IMG/VR virus record: IMGVR_UViG_3300042731_007310
Coordinates: 1 to 64,000 of that record
Strand: one strand, 5' to 3'
Source: a virus
DNA: 64,000 nucleotides
Positions 37,484 to 47,141 of the stretch are shown here, in pieces. The stretch's first letter is position 1. Every line of letters starts with the position of its first letter. Below the pieces are notes generated by a model that saw only the letters and a list, made by a program, of their open reading frames with translations, was not told where the DNA came from and did not search any database. Both the position numbers and the translations under genes were made by a program.

Positions 37484-38268
37484 GTAATCCCATTACACAA
37501 AATATTTTTGTTCGTAAAGATATCAAATTGGCAACTGGCGAAAGTGTCAGTGACTTCACTAAAAAGTTGCGTGAAAGTTGCGTGAAATGGGCTAGACAGA
37601 AATTGGCGCTTGATGTGAAGAAGGGAGATATCTATCCGGTTGAGATTTTCAGTTCAGCCGTTGTTTTTGATGTCTATAAATACGACTCTGAACCCGGAAA
37701 CAGACAACAGTATTTCGCTTGTAAATACAAGCGTCAAGATACTGGTGGGTTTGAATTTGAAAGTCTAATGGAAGTCGAAAGGGTTGTTTCATTTCAACAG
37801 AAACAAAATGCCCCTGTTATGAAGTCCAAAGGAATCGAAGTAGACGTTGAAAAGGCGCCATTGTCTACGGCTACAATCAACGATTTACCAGATGCGGCTT
37901 TCGCGATTATTCTACCTGGTGGAAAAAAAGACGCGAGCGGAAAAACTACACCACGTAATCTTCGAATGTTGCCGCATCATACGCGCAATGTTCAGAGTGC
38001 TAGCGAAGATAGTACGATTGATATGCCACGTTTGAGGAATGCATTAGCAAGATTGAATCAAGCTAAGTTGAGTCAGGAACAAAGAAGTAGGGCTAGTAAT
38101 CATTTGGATAAACACGCTAATGCGGTTTTGGCTAGCCGTGGTGGTGATCCAGGGAAGATCGATGCTACCCGTGGAAATCGCGCTGGTGCTAAACCAGTAA
38201 AGAAGGCACTTGACGTTTGTGATGGTTGGATAGAAACGTCAAAATCATTTTGGAATGGAGTGATCTGA
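37480..38268 (+). CDS. Head-module protein with XkdF-like C-terminal segment and FWNGVI tail
   Basis: A 262-aa protein. Residues about 130-215 carry the pattern LPDAAFAIILPGGKKDASGK, then PHHTRNVQ and LRNALARLNQAKLS...ASNHLDKHA, which in many phages is fused to a prohead protease. It ends KSFWNGVI, like the products at 28387 and 33838. The N-terminal 120 residues are strand-rich and unassigned. It appears to be one of several pieces split off a longer morphogenesis protein. Confidence 0.68.
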   Translation: MSNPITQNIFVRKDIKLATGESVSDFTKKLRESCVKWARQKLALDVKKGDIYPVEIFSSAVVFDVYKYDSEPGNRQQYFACKYKRQDTGGFEFESLMEVERVVSFQQKQNAPVMKSKGIEVDVEKAPLSTATINDLPDAAFAIILPGGKKDASGKTTPRNLRMLPHHTRNVQSASEDSTIDMPRLRNALARLNQAKLSQEQRSRASNHLDKHANAVLASRGGDPGKIDATRGNRAGAKPVKKALDVCDGWIETSKSFWNGVI

Positions 38269-38314
38269 AAACATCTTTGGTATGGGAAACCATCACCATT
38301 TATAGTGAGGAATT

Positions 38315-40216
38315 ATGGTAGACACCATTGTCCAAAAAACAGAAAAAGATATAGTTGAAGCAAAGGCAAGAAGGGCTAATAATTCTGATCTTTGGAATAA
38401 ACTTTGGAGCGAAGAAGGGGATGATACGTGGAGAAAGGAAGCTCTTACGCGCGTGTACGCGCGAATATGCGCACTCATAAAGAGACTTCCACCGTTATCG
38501 CCTAAAGGAAACGTAGTAGTTGATATAGGTGGTGGTCGCGGAATACTAGCGAAACAGATTGTAGATGAATGTCATTTAGTTGGTCAGAATCCTTCTGAAA
38601 ACATGTATGTTGTTGATCACAGCGATTCCGCTCTAGAAGGTGTTACAGAAAAGGGTATGACTGGAATAAAGTGTGATTTGGAAGCTATCAGTGACGTTGA
38701 TGATTTTCCAAGTGCAACAGTATATGTGTCTACTGAATGCTTGGAACACCTTTCTACTATCACTCGTAATAGATTACTAAAGACTATAAAAAGAAATTCT
38801 AATTATGGTGCGTTGATATCAGTACCCAACAATCGATTAGGTCCGGAAGAAGAACCACAACACACAATAAAATTCAATGCTATGTCATTCAAAAAGACCC
38901 TTGAAAGTCATTTCGAACACGTAAGGATTGAAGTGATGGGTCCATTTTTGTTAGGCGTGTGTGGTCAATTAGCAAAGAAAGATTTCACGTTATCAGCTAC
39001 GCTTCCGGTTCGAGACGAAGAACACGATTTAGAACCGACCTTAGCAAGTTTGCGCGGTATAGCCGATCAACTTGTAGTAGGTATAGATCCAAGAACTAAA
39101 GATAAAACGTGGGAGATAGCAGAGCTATATGCTGATAAAGTTTTTTACTTACGCGATCCAATGGGTCCACCAGATAATCATAGCCTAAACGATTGTCTTG
39201 TTTGTGAAGGTGGTGAATGCAGAGAATATATGGGCGAAAATGGTGTGAATTTCTCATGGATAAGAAATCAGTGTATCGCTGAATGTGATGGTGAATGGAT
39301 CTTTATGACTGAAGGTCATGAAAGATTAGTTGGTGGACAAGACGTTTTGCTTCAACTAGATAGAATAGTTCCTAAACCAGCAAGGATAGGATTAGTTCTA
39401 AGACAAGGTAACGGGCAACAATGGTCATTTCCGTGGTTGTTTCGGAATGCTAAAGATATTTTCTTTACTCGTCCGGTTCACAATACTTTGGATTATCCTG
39501 ATGGAACTTACGTTGTAAAATTACCTCAAATAAAAATGCTTCATGATAGGCATGAAGAACGTGGAAAAAGTCGCGCCAAACAACGCAAGGCACAGAACAG
39601 AAACGCGCTACTAGATGACTGGCTAGCGCGCAAATCTGAAGCCAGTCTTTTCTATTTGGGTCAAGAGTGGCGTGATATCGATCCAAATAAAGCGATAGAA
39701 AGGCTTGAACAATTTTTAGTTGTTTCAAATAATGGTGTTCAACGCTATCAGGCTAGGCTTATCTTGGCCAAAGAATATATGAGAAAAGGAAACGTGAAAG
39801 ATGCTTTTAGAGTGCTACATGGCTGTACTTCTGATGATTGGACGCGTTGTGAACACTTTCTTTGGTTAGGTGATATTGCCTTTCTTCAAGAAGACTTTGA
39901 GAAGGCACATAGATTTTATACGTACGCTGCAACAGGCATAGGAGATCCACCTTTTACGGTGTGGTGGATCGACCTGATATACTATGGTCATCTTCCCGCG
40001 CAAAGGTTAGCACAAGTTTGCGCTCATATGGGTCGCATAGAAGAATCTTTGATGTGGGCTAAAAAGGTTATCGAACTTCTTCCGGGTGATTCACCTACGG
40101 AAGCTTTTACGGAAGCACAAGAAAACGTTACAATACTGGAAGAAGCATTGTCACAATGTAACGGAGAGAAAAGTCATGACACCAAAACAACTAATCAAAG
40201 ACATTCTGCAAAGTAA
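38315..40216 (+). CDS. Methyltransferase-glycosyltransferase-TPR fusion
   Basis: A 633-aa protein. Residues about 60-220 are a SAM-dependent methyltransferase (VVVDIGGGRGILAKQ at 67-81, then ECLEHL). Residues about 230-450 resemble a GT2-type glycosyltransferase (LSATLPVRDEEHDLEPTLAS, DQLVVGIDPRTKD, then an N-Q-C-x-x-E-C-D-G-E-W-I-F metal-site region). Residues about 460-610 are helical repeats of TPR type (YLGQEWRDIDPNKAIERLEQ, KEYMRKGNVKDAF). It could modify capsid, tail or host surface glycans. It sits between head and tail genes. Confidence 0.82.
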   Translation: MVDTIVQKTEKDIVEAKARRANNSDLWNKLWSEEGDDTWRKEALTRVYARICALIKRLPPLSPKGNVVVDIGGGRGILAKQIVDECHLVGQNPSENMYVVDHSDSALEGVTEKGMTGIKCDLEAISDVDDFPSATVYVSTECLEHLSTITRNRLLKTIKRNSNYGALISVPNNRLGPEEEPQHTIKFNAMSFKKTLESHFEHVRIEVMGPFLLGVCGQLAKKDFTLSATLPVRDEEHDLEPTLASLRGIADQLVVGIDPRTKDKTWEIAELYADKVFYLRDPMGPPDNHSLNDCLVCEGGECREYMGENGVNFSWIRNQCIAECDGEWIFMTEGHERLVGGQDVLLQLDRIVPKPARIGLVLRQGNGQQWSFPWLFRNAKDIFFTRPVHNTLDYPDGTYVVKLPQIKMLHDRHEERGKSRAKQRKAQNRNALLDDWLARKSEASLFYLGQEWRDIDPNKAIERLEQFLVVSNNGVQRYQARLILAKEYMRKGNVKDAFRVLHGCTSDDWTRCEHFLWLGDIAFLQEDFEKAHRFYTYAATGIGDPPFTVWWIDLIYYGHLPAQRLAQVCAHMGRIEESLMWAKKVIELLPGDSPTEAFTEAQENVTILEEALSQCNGEKSHDTKTTNQRHSAK

Positions 40217-40676
40217 AAAATTTGGCGGTTTCGTCGATATCGAAGTAATCCGCGATAGTGGTGACGGACCAAAAGTTATTCGTAGGGTAAGGACTCATAA
40301 TCTGGTAGTCAATACCGGTAAACGTCAAACGTGGCGTCAAGCTTGTGGTTTGAACCCTAATGACTGGGATCAATTCCGGGTTGGAACGTGTGGTGTAGCC
40401 GCTAACAGCGCGCAAACTAACGTTGTGTCGCCCGTAACCGGAACCCTGAATACGGCTGACTCGAAAACGCTTTTGGCTGGTACAAGAACGTTTCAGTTGG
40501 TTATCAGCTATCCTTCAGGTGCGGGTTCGAAGTCCGCAACCAACATTCAAGAAGTCGTTGTGTTGAATCAAAATACTTCACCTGGTGGATCGGCTCTTAT
40601 GCGCGCCATATTTACGCCAGTAAATAAAACGACTGCCGATAAGTTGAAGCTCACCTACAACGTTCGAATCGTGTAA
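40176..40676 (+). CDS. Predicted virion structural protein
   Basis: A 166-aa strand-rich protein. ATG 40176 has GGAGAG upstream, and its start overlaps the fusion enzyme by 41 bases. The second half (TRTFQLVISYPSGAGSKSAT, VVVLNQNTSPGGSALMRAIF) is like beta-sandwich appendage proteins. Probably a head fibre or tail component. Confidence 0.6.
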   Translation: MTPKQLIKDILQSKKFGGFVDIEVIRDSGDGPKVIRRVRTHNLVVNTGKRQTWRQACGLNPNDWDQFRVGTCGVAANSAQTNVVSPVTGTLNTADSKTLLAGTRTFQLVISYPSGAGSKSATNIQEVVVLNQNTSPGGSALMRAIFTPVNKTTADKLKLTYNVRIV

Positions 40677-40678
40677 TC

Positions 40679-41023
40679 ATGGGTATTACGGATAAACCGC
40701 AAATTGTTGATTCAGTCTTGGCCACAATTGAGACTGAACCAACAGATCCAATTTTTCCTTGTCCTGAATGCGGTTCAGAAACTAAACCCTATGGTGAAGC
40801 CGAAAGAGAAAATAGCGGTCAACGAATTTGTTCTTCAACGGTATGTAGAAAAGTTCAACCCAAAATAAAAGAAACGTTGAAGCAAATAAACGGTAGGATC
40901 GTGAGGTTTCCGTGTAGGGATTGTGGTTGCGAAACTAAAGTCTATAAGGACGGAAAAGTAGACGTAGTAAAATCAAGGATTTGTTCTAACAAGTCCTGTA
41001 AACACATTATTGAAGCGACATAG
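40679..41023 (+). CDS. Double zinc-ribbon protein
   Basis: A 114-aa protein with two similar zinc ribbons: CPECGSETKPYGEAE...ICSSTVC (about 28-56) and CRDCGCETKVYKDGK...ICSNKSC (about 79-109). They are an internal duplication. The role is unknown; it lies inside the virion module. Confidence 0.7.
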   Translation: MGITDKPQIVDSVLATIETEPTDPIFPCPECGSETKPYGEAERENSGQRICSSTVCRKVQPKIKETLKQINGRIVRFPCRDCGCETKVYKDGKVDVVKSRICSNKSCKHIIEAT

Positions 41024-41070
41024 CCTAGATCCACGTCGGATCGGGCTATGCCCGAAAAGGAGAGTGGATC

Positions 41071-41502
41071 ATGGCTGAACGAAGAATAGCTAACGCTTCA
41101 GATTTCACAAGCGCAATACGCTCTAATAGCGGAGCAATATTAGGCGATCTAGCTACCAACCCCGGAAGTACGGCGGCTGAAGTCGCTTCTAGTACGTCGA
41201 TAAACCAAATCATTGTCGATCAAGTCTTGGCCTTTGGCGTGAAGGCTGGTGTGATAATCGCTAGGGCAAACTTCAGCGGTATAATCCGATTTTGGCGCGC
41301 TAACGACTGGTTTGAAATGATGCTTGACCATATCAGTACGGCGCGAACGTGGCTTTCTGGTGTTGGTTCTAATGGAGCATTAGAAGGAAATTTGGCTAGT
41401 GCGTTGGTAACCGCTGGTGTGAGTACCAACGAATCGGAAGCGCTCGCTACAGCGCTAGCGAACGTCTTGATAAATGAAGGCGCTGGTGAAACGGCTGGAT
41501 GA
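41071..41502 (+). CDS. Predicted virion protein
   Basis: A 143-aa Ala/Ser-rich helical protein. A winged-helix-like stretch lies at about 30-70 (GSTAAEVASSTSINQIIVDQ). AAAGGAGAGTGGATC precedes the ATG, after an ATAGCC/GGCTAT hairpin region (41019-41049). Function unknown. Confidence 0.58.
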   Translation: MAERRIANASDFTSAIRSNSGAILGDLATNPGSTAAEVASSTSINQIIVDQVLAFGVKAGVIIARANFSGIIRFWRANDWFEMMLDHISTARTWLSGVGSNGALEGNLASALVTAGVSTNESEALATALANVLINEGAGETAG

Positions 41503-41503
41503 T

Positions 41504-42214
41504 ATGACACAAGTTCTCTATCCCATTGGTGACGGAATATTTGTAGGTGATTGGAAGTCAATCGGTGGAATAGAGAAGTCTTATGTTATGAATCCATTAT
41601 TAGGTGATGACGCATACGTGTACATCAAAGAAGGTATGGTTGGAAATTTCTTTGATGTACATGTAGAGTCAAAAGGACCTATAGAATTTGGAAATTCACA
41701 ACTTCATGTAAGGGCTAATCGAATTGACGGTGGAAATGAATCCCAAATTTCAGCTTCGATATGGGGTGAAAATCCGCAAAGAACAAATAGCCCTAGACTG
41801 ATATCTACGATCGATCCGATATTCATAACATTTGAAGACTGGAACGATTATGTAAAGGTGATAGAAGGAAGAGATAGTGATTATATATCTAGTTATATGG
41901 GTGACCTTTGGATTAGAATTTGGATTTCTGCGATCATAAATGGTTCCGGATTTTATCCAAAGATAGGTATTTCTTCAGTTTGGATAGAAACACCGGAATC
42001 ACCGAAAGTTGTTTTCAATGATCTTTCAACTAAACCAACTGAAGGTATTTTGGTTTACGTTAGAACTTACAGTGGAAGGACTGGTGTAGCGAAATACTAT
42101 AAAGGTGAATGGCTAGACGAATCAGATCAACCATTTGAAAAAATGGAAAACGGAAGTGGACCTGATGGTAGATTGAATTTTCCGATAGCTGTAAACGGAT
42201 GGTCATACATGTAA
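41504..42214 (+). CDS. Predicted tail or fibre protein
   Basis: A 236-aa strand-rich protein with many aromatic and Gly residues (WDYVKVIEG-type strands, VWIETPESPK). The fold looks like a lectin or jelly-roll but is not assigned. It lies directly before the fibre gene. Possibly a fibre base or receptor-binding accessory. Confidence 0.55.
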   Translation: MTQVLYPIGDGIFVGDWKSIGGIEKSYVMNPLLGDDAYVYIKEGMVGNFFDVHVESKGPIEFGNSQLHVRANRIDGGNESQISASIWGENPQRTNSPRLISTIDPIFITFEDWNDYVKVIEGRDSDYISSYMGDLWIRIWISAIINGSGFYPKIGISSVWIETPESPKVVFNDLSTKPTEGILVYVRTYSGRTGVAKYYKGEWLDESDQPFEKMENGSGPDGRLNFPIAVNGWSYM

Positions 42215-42227
42215 AAGAGAAGAGATA

Positions 42228-45200
42228 ATGGCTATTCCATCTTATGAAGGTATTGCATCTAATACGGCGTTTGCTTCATCAATCACCGTAGATATATCTG
42301 GTATAGATGGTGGGAGTCCACCTACTGTTGGTGATTTACTAATTGCTAATGTTTCTGTAGTAAATATATCAGCTCCAACAAATGAACTTATAACCGCACC
42401 TGATGGATGGCACAAACTTGGAAAGGTACTTTTAGGTCACCGTGATGCTTTATTTTGGAAGATAAGGGAAAGCGGAGATAGCAACAGTGTTCAATTTGGT
42501 CATGCTGGAATAGGTGTACTAAACACAATAGCATATATCCATTGTATACGTGGCGCTGATAAAGCAAGGCCAATAGTAAGGCAATCAATAAATTATGAAG
42601 ATTCTGGAACCTATAATTGGGATGCAGAAACAACACCTGTAGCAGATTGTTTAGCGATAGCTTCAGTAAATTTAGCTGAAGGAAATAATACTGGTGCTAG
42701 TCCGGCTAGCGGTTGGACAGAAAGACTAGACATTGGAATTGGAATTTTGATTGATGAGCTTACTTCTTACGTTCAAACAAGGGGATTTGCAACGCAAGGA
42801 AGTAGTACTGGAAATCCATCAACTGATATTCCGGGTATAGTTTCGTATCAATATATTGCACGTATGATATTGGTTCAACCGCCACAAACGGCTACACCAA
42901 AAGATATTCGTGTTGCAACTGGAACATTTGCTAGTCCTACTTCAACAGGTAATCAAGATTTTACAAATCTAGGATTTGACTGCAAAGCGTTGATAATTTA
43001 CGGAATAAGGAACTCCGATCAATCAGCGGTGACGGATATAGAATACACACACGGAATAGGTGCCGACGACGGTGTGACCAGCGCGGCACAAAGATGCTTT
43101 GGAGTTTGGCATGATTCCGGATCTGGTGCGGCTGGATATAGTAGAAATGGAGAAATAATCGCGCTCTACATCGCCGGCAACTCTACGTTGGGCAGTCCGG
43201 ATTTATTGGCTACGTACAGCAGAATCACAGGCGGATTCAGATTGAATTGGACTTCCGTAATGGGAAGCGGTTATGCGTTTAGTTACATGGCTTTCGGAGG
43301 AGCCGATTTCCAAGCAGCTTGCGGAGCCGTTCAAGCCAGCGCAGGTTCAGTTAGTGGCTTGAATTTCAGACCTGAAGCTGTTCATATAATAGGTCAATGC
43401 CTTGATTCTGATTCAGATCAATTGAGGACCGTTTACGGTTTAGGAGCTTGCGGATGGTTAGATTGCCAAACCGGCGCCCAATTCTATTCTTTCATCGACA
43501 CACAAGAAACCGGAAACGGGGAATTCATATTCAGGGATTCTGGATTGTACGGTCAATCGGTCGGAGGAACTCCGGGTTGGGAGATAGAATTCGCAAAAAC
43601 CAATTCAGACGGTTGGAACTGGGCAGGGACCGATTCAGATTACTTCTTCTATTTGGCCATGTATTTCGGCGGAACCACGTATTTCCCGTATCAAGTTGAG
43701 TATATTGAATCAGATGATTCCGGAACTGGTGGGGCCGATCAATATCTACCTTCATTTGCGCTAGATCAGACATATGCAACCAAAAAATTAATTCATGCTT
43801 TAGGAAATAGGGACGGAACAGATGTGGGTTTAGAAGCTGGTGGATGTTCTGAAGGTCACGTAAAATTTTCGTATGAAGCGGTTGATCAAGATGGTATGGC
43901 AATAGCCAAAATCGGAAGTACATCAGAGAGAAGAAGGGCTACATTTCAAGCGATACTGATGCACTCTTCTGGTGATTTAGATTCGATTGGAAAATTAGGT
44001 AGATTTTATTATCCAGATTATATCGACTGGCAAGTAAATAATACCGTAGATCATTTGATAGGTTTATTTACTTTAGGATTTATAGGTCAAGTCTATACGA
44101 GAATAATCAATGATACAATATCCGTATCAGATAATCTTGACGTTGAAATGTTTTATGGAAGGACTACTGTTTCAGACAATGTTTCAGTAACAGATTCCAT
44201 TCAACGTGTTCATGATGCTCACCGGATTATAAACGACACTATTTCAGTCACAGATCAAATTCAACGCGAACATGACGCTGTTAGAATCATCAACGATACA
44301 GTAAACGTATCAGATCAAGTATATACTAATCTAGAATATGAAAGATCAATAAACGACACTGTTTCTATTTCAGATCAGATTCAAAGCGAACATGACGCTG
44401 TTAGAATCATCAACGATACTGTTTCTGTTTCTGATTCTTTATCCACAGAACTTTCATATGGAAGAACGCTTTCTGACACTGTTTCGGTTACAGATTCTAT
44501 TCAACGTGAACATGATGCTCACCGAATAGTAGGCGACGCTATTTCAATAACAGATCAAGCTTCTACCGAATTAGAGTATGGAAGGGCGGTAGGCGACACT
44601 GTTTCGGTAACCGATCAAATTCAAAGGGAACATGACGCTGTAAGAACGATTGATGACACCGTTTCAGTAACCGATCAGATTCAACGTGTTCATGATGCTC
44701 ACCGGATTATAAGCGATTCGATATCTGTTACAGATCAAATTCAGCGAGCCCATGACGCAAGTAGGATAATAGACGATTCGATATCTGTTACAGATCAAAT
44801 TCAGCGAGCCCATGAATCACATAGAATTATAAATGATAATATAAGTATTTCTGATTCGATAAATGTGAATACAGCTTTTTGTTTTTGTTTTAGCGATCCT
44901 ATAAACGTCATCGATCAGATTTTACGTGCTCATGACGCGGTTAGAACAATAAACGATCAAATTGCCGTTATTGATTCTGTCGTTAGAAACATGTATTTTG
45001 AAAGATCTGTAAATGATACGGTAAACATAACCGATCAACTTGTAGTAGAATTCTTTATAGAGAGAACTGTTAGTGACACCATAAGCGTATCTGATCAACT
45101 ATCAAGGGATCACGATTCTTCAAGAACGTTTGATGACAACGTATCAGTAGTTGATCAAATAGCGATAGAAGTATTTATAAAAAATGTCGATTCCATATCT

Positions 45201-47138
45201 GTCATTGATCAAGTGGTGGTCTCACTTGAATACGAAAGAAGTTTTTCAGATTCCGTTTCTGTAACTGATTCCGTAAAAGCAACATTGGAATTCGAAAGAA
45301 GTTTTTCAGATTCCGTTTCGTTATCAGATTCTTTATCTATTGAACTTGAATACGGAAGAATCATCAGTGATTCCATTTCTGTTGTTGATTCAATCCAATA
45401 CGTTCATGATGCTCATAGAATAATAAGTGATACCGTTTCAACTACTGACCAAATCGTTCCGGAAGTCTTTAGGGACTATGGTGATATGGTTGGTATTATT
45501 GATGAGTTGAAAGTATCGCTGGTATATGGTCGTATCATTTCTGATTACGTAGTAACTTATGACACGTTTAGTAGGGGAAAAGAGATCGGGTATGCAATAT
45601 CCGATAGCGTAAATATCATTGATCAAATTTCTACTGAAATGAATTTTGGTAGAGTGATAAATGATTCAACAAATGTTTCAGATCAGTTGATTGCAGAGTT
45701 CATAGAAGGACAAATAAAAAGAGAGTTTTATGAAACTATAGGTGTTACAGATTCTTTGTCCATTGAAATGGAGTACGGAAGGACTGTAAGCGATTCCGTG
45801 AATGTTTTAGATCAAATACTTACTGGTTATGCGCAAGGAATAACGATAAACGATTCTGTTTCAGTTTCAGATCAACTTATCAGATCTCAAGATGTAAATA
45901 TAGAAATCAACGATTCGATAAACGTATCCGATCAAGCTTCAGCCGGAATCTTCGATTATGCATTTTTTGATTCAGTTAGTTTGTCTGATTCTTTGTCCAT
46001 TGAAATGGAGTACGGAAGGTTAATAAGTGACACCGTTTCAACTGTTGACCAAATCGTATCACAAATAACTGGTGAAATAAATATAACGATAAATGATACT
46101 ATTTCGGTAGCAGATTCAATTCAAAGGGAACATGACGCTGTAAGAAACATCAGCGACAGTGTTTCTGTTTCTGACTTATTAGGTGCGACTAGCGAGAGAG
46201 AAATATCTGATTCAATAAATGTGTCAGATCAACTGATAGCAGAAACTTCTTATAATAGATCTATTAGCGACACAATAAATGTAACAGATTCCATTCAACG
46301 TGAACATGACGCGGTTAGATCAATCACTGATTCGATACAGGTTGATGATACGATATCTGTTTCTACTGGTGGAATTATTCTTCTTTCTGATTCCGTAAAC
46401 GTAGTAGAACAACTTTCGATCGAAATGGAATATGGAAGAACGATAAGTGAAACCATTTCTGTTACAGATCAGACTTCAGCTTTAGCAGAAAGAATTTTTG
46501 ATATTGCAATTGGTGATTCGATAAACGTTTCTGAAACGTTTATCAGTGAAGTCGAATATCACAGAATTATTTCTGATTCAGTAAGTGTCACAGATCAACT
46601 TTCTGTTTTCACTCCTAGTTTTGACGTTGAAATAGATGACTCAATATCAGTAGAAGATTTGATAATCGTTTCACTCGAAAAAGCGAAAACGATTTTCGAT
46701 TCTATTCAGGTTTCAGATTCAATAGAATCAGAGTTGACTTTAGGTGCTTATGTATCTGATAACGTATTTGTTACAGATCAGATTTTAGCAGACTTGATTT
46801 TCACAACACCGGATGAACTTGAAGTGGTTGATCTGTTGTTGGTAGAAGTGAACTATTCAAGGTCAACAAATGATAGTGTAGAAATTGAAGATTCAATAAT
46901 AGAAGGTGCTCAAATTTTACTTATTCATGGTATTGAAGACGGGATAAATTATGGTCCATTGAAAATTTATACCGTTTCTCCTACTGGACCTTTGAGTATT
47001 TCTGGTGGTAGAGACTGTTATCCAATTCCAACAGGATTTGTCATAATCAAGGGTGATTATGTAGAATGTAATGATAGGTTGGATTCAGGAATGATTTTCG
47101 AACAAACAATAGATGATTCTGTTCAAGTAACGGGGTGA
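42228..47138 (+). CDS. Fibre-like protein with about 45 copies of a 20-residue repeat
   Basis: A 1636-aa protein, the largest here. Residues 1-620 form several beta domains, including two that look like appendage or carbohydrate-binding folds. From about residue 625 to 1557 there is a chain of repeats of about 20 residues with the core D-T/S-I/V-S-V-T/S-D-Q/S-I/L followed by a variable ten (often QREHDAVRIIN). The last 80 residues are a separate end domain. A tail fibre or whisker role is likely. The DNA at about 43060-43690 is visibly richer in G+C than the rest. Confidence 0.75.
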   Translation: MAIPSYEGIASNTAFASSITVDISGIDGGSPPTVGDLLIANVSVVNISAPTNELITAPDGWHKLGKVLLGHRDALFWKIRESGDSNSVQFGHAGIGVLNTIAYIHCIRGADKARPIVRQSINYEDSGTYNWDAETTPVADCLAIASVNLAEGNNTGASPASGWTERLDIGIGILIDELTSYVQTRGFATQGSSTGNPSTDIPGIVSYQYIARMILVQPPQTATPKDIRVATGTFASPTSTGNQDFTNLGFDCKALIIYGIRNSDQSAVTDIEYTHGIGADDGVTSAAQRCFGVWHDSGSGAAGYSRNGEIIALYIAGNSTLGSPDLLATYSRITGGFRLNWTSVMGSGYAFSYMAFGGADFQAACGAVQASAGSVSGLNFRPEAVHIIGQCLDSDSDQLRTVYGLGACGWLDCQTGAQFYSFIDTQETGNGEFIFRDSGLYGQSVGGTPGWEIEFAKTNSDGWNWAGTDSDYFFYLAMYFGGTTYFPYQVEYIESDDSGTGGADQYLPSFALDQTYATKKLIHALGNRDGTDVGLEAGGCSEGHVKFSYEAVDQDGMAIAKIGSTSERRRATFQAILMHSSGDLDSIGKLGRFYYPDYIDWQVNNTVDHLIGLFTLGFIGQVYTRIINDTISVSDNLDVEMFYGRTTVSDNVSVTDSIQRVHDAHRIINDTISVTDQIQREHDAVRIINDTVNVSDQVYTNLEYERSINDTVSISDQIQSEHDAVRIINDTVSVSDSLSTELSYGRTLSDTVSVTDSIQREHDAHRIVGDAISITDQASTELEYGRAVGDTVSVTDQIQREHDAVRTIDDTVSVTDQIQRVHDAHRIISDSISVTDQIQRAHDASRIIDDSISVTDQIQRAHESHRIINDNISISDSINVNTAFCFCFSDPINVIDQILRAHDAVRTINDQIAVIDSVVRNMYFERSVNDTVNITDQLVVEFFIERTVSDTISVSDQLSRDHDSSRTFDDNVSVVDQIAIEVFIKNVDSISVIDQVVVSLEYERSFSDSVSVTDSVKATLEFERSFSDSVSLSDSLSIELEYGRIISDSISVVDSIQYVHDAHRIISDTVSTTDQIVPEVFRDYGDMVGIIDELKVSLVYGRIISDYVVTYDTFSRGKEIGYAISDSVNIIDQISTEMNFGRVINDSTNVSDQLIAEFIEGQIKREFYETIGVTDSLSIEMEYGRTVSDSVNVLDQILTGYAQGITINDSVSVSDQLIRSQDVNIEINDSINVSDQASAGIFDYAFFDSVSLSDSLSIEMEYGRLISDTVSTVDQIVSQITGEINITINDTISVADSIQREHDAVRNISDSVSVSDLLGATSEREISDSINVSDQLIAETSYNRSISDTINVTDSIQREHDAVRSITDSIQVDDTISVSTGGIILLSDSVNVVEQLSIEMEYGRTISETISVTDQTSALAERIFDIAIGDSINVSETFISEVEYHRIISDSVSVTDQLSVFTPSFDVEIDDSISVEDLIIVSLEKAKTIFDSIQVSDSIESELTLGAYVSDNVFVTDQILADLIFTTPDELEVVDLLLVEVNYSRSTNDSVEIEDSIIEGAQILLIHGIEDGINYGPLKIYTVSPTGPLSISGGRDCYPIPTGFVIIKGDYVECNDRLDSGMIFEQTIDDSVQVTG
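44100..46905 (+). repeat. Array of degenerate 60-base coding repeats
   Basis: Tandem units of about 60 bases within the fibre gene. Some neighbouring units are close to identical at DNA level (around 44690-44815), others have diverged, which suggests continuing expansion and loss of units. Confidence 0.8.
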
Positions 47139-47141
47139 GTT

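Noticed and set aside
43448-43923. Alternative frames on both strands in the GC-richer part of the fibre gene
   Set aside because: They follow from the changed composition; the main frame continues unbroken and no ribosome site precedes them.
44100-46905. Regular 60-base repeats that could be taken for a CRISPR-like or satellite array
   Set aside because: The period equals 20 codons, one reading frame stays open throughout, and third-base changes dominate, so these are protein repeats.
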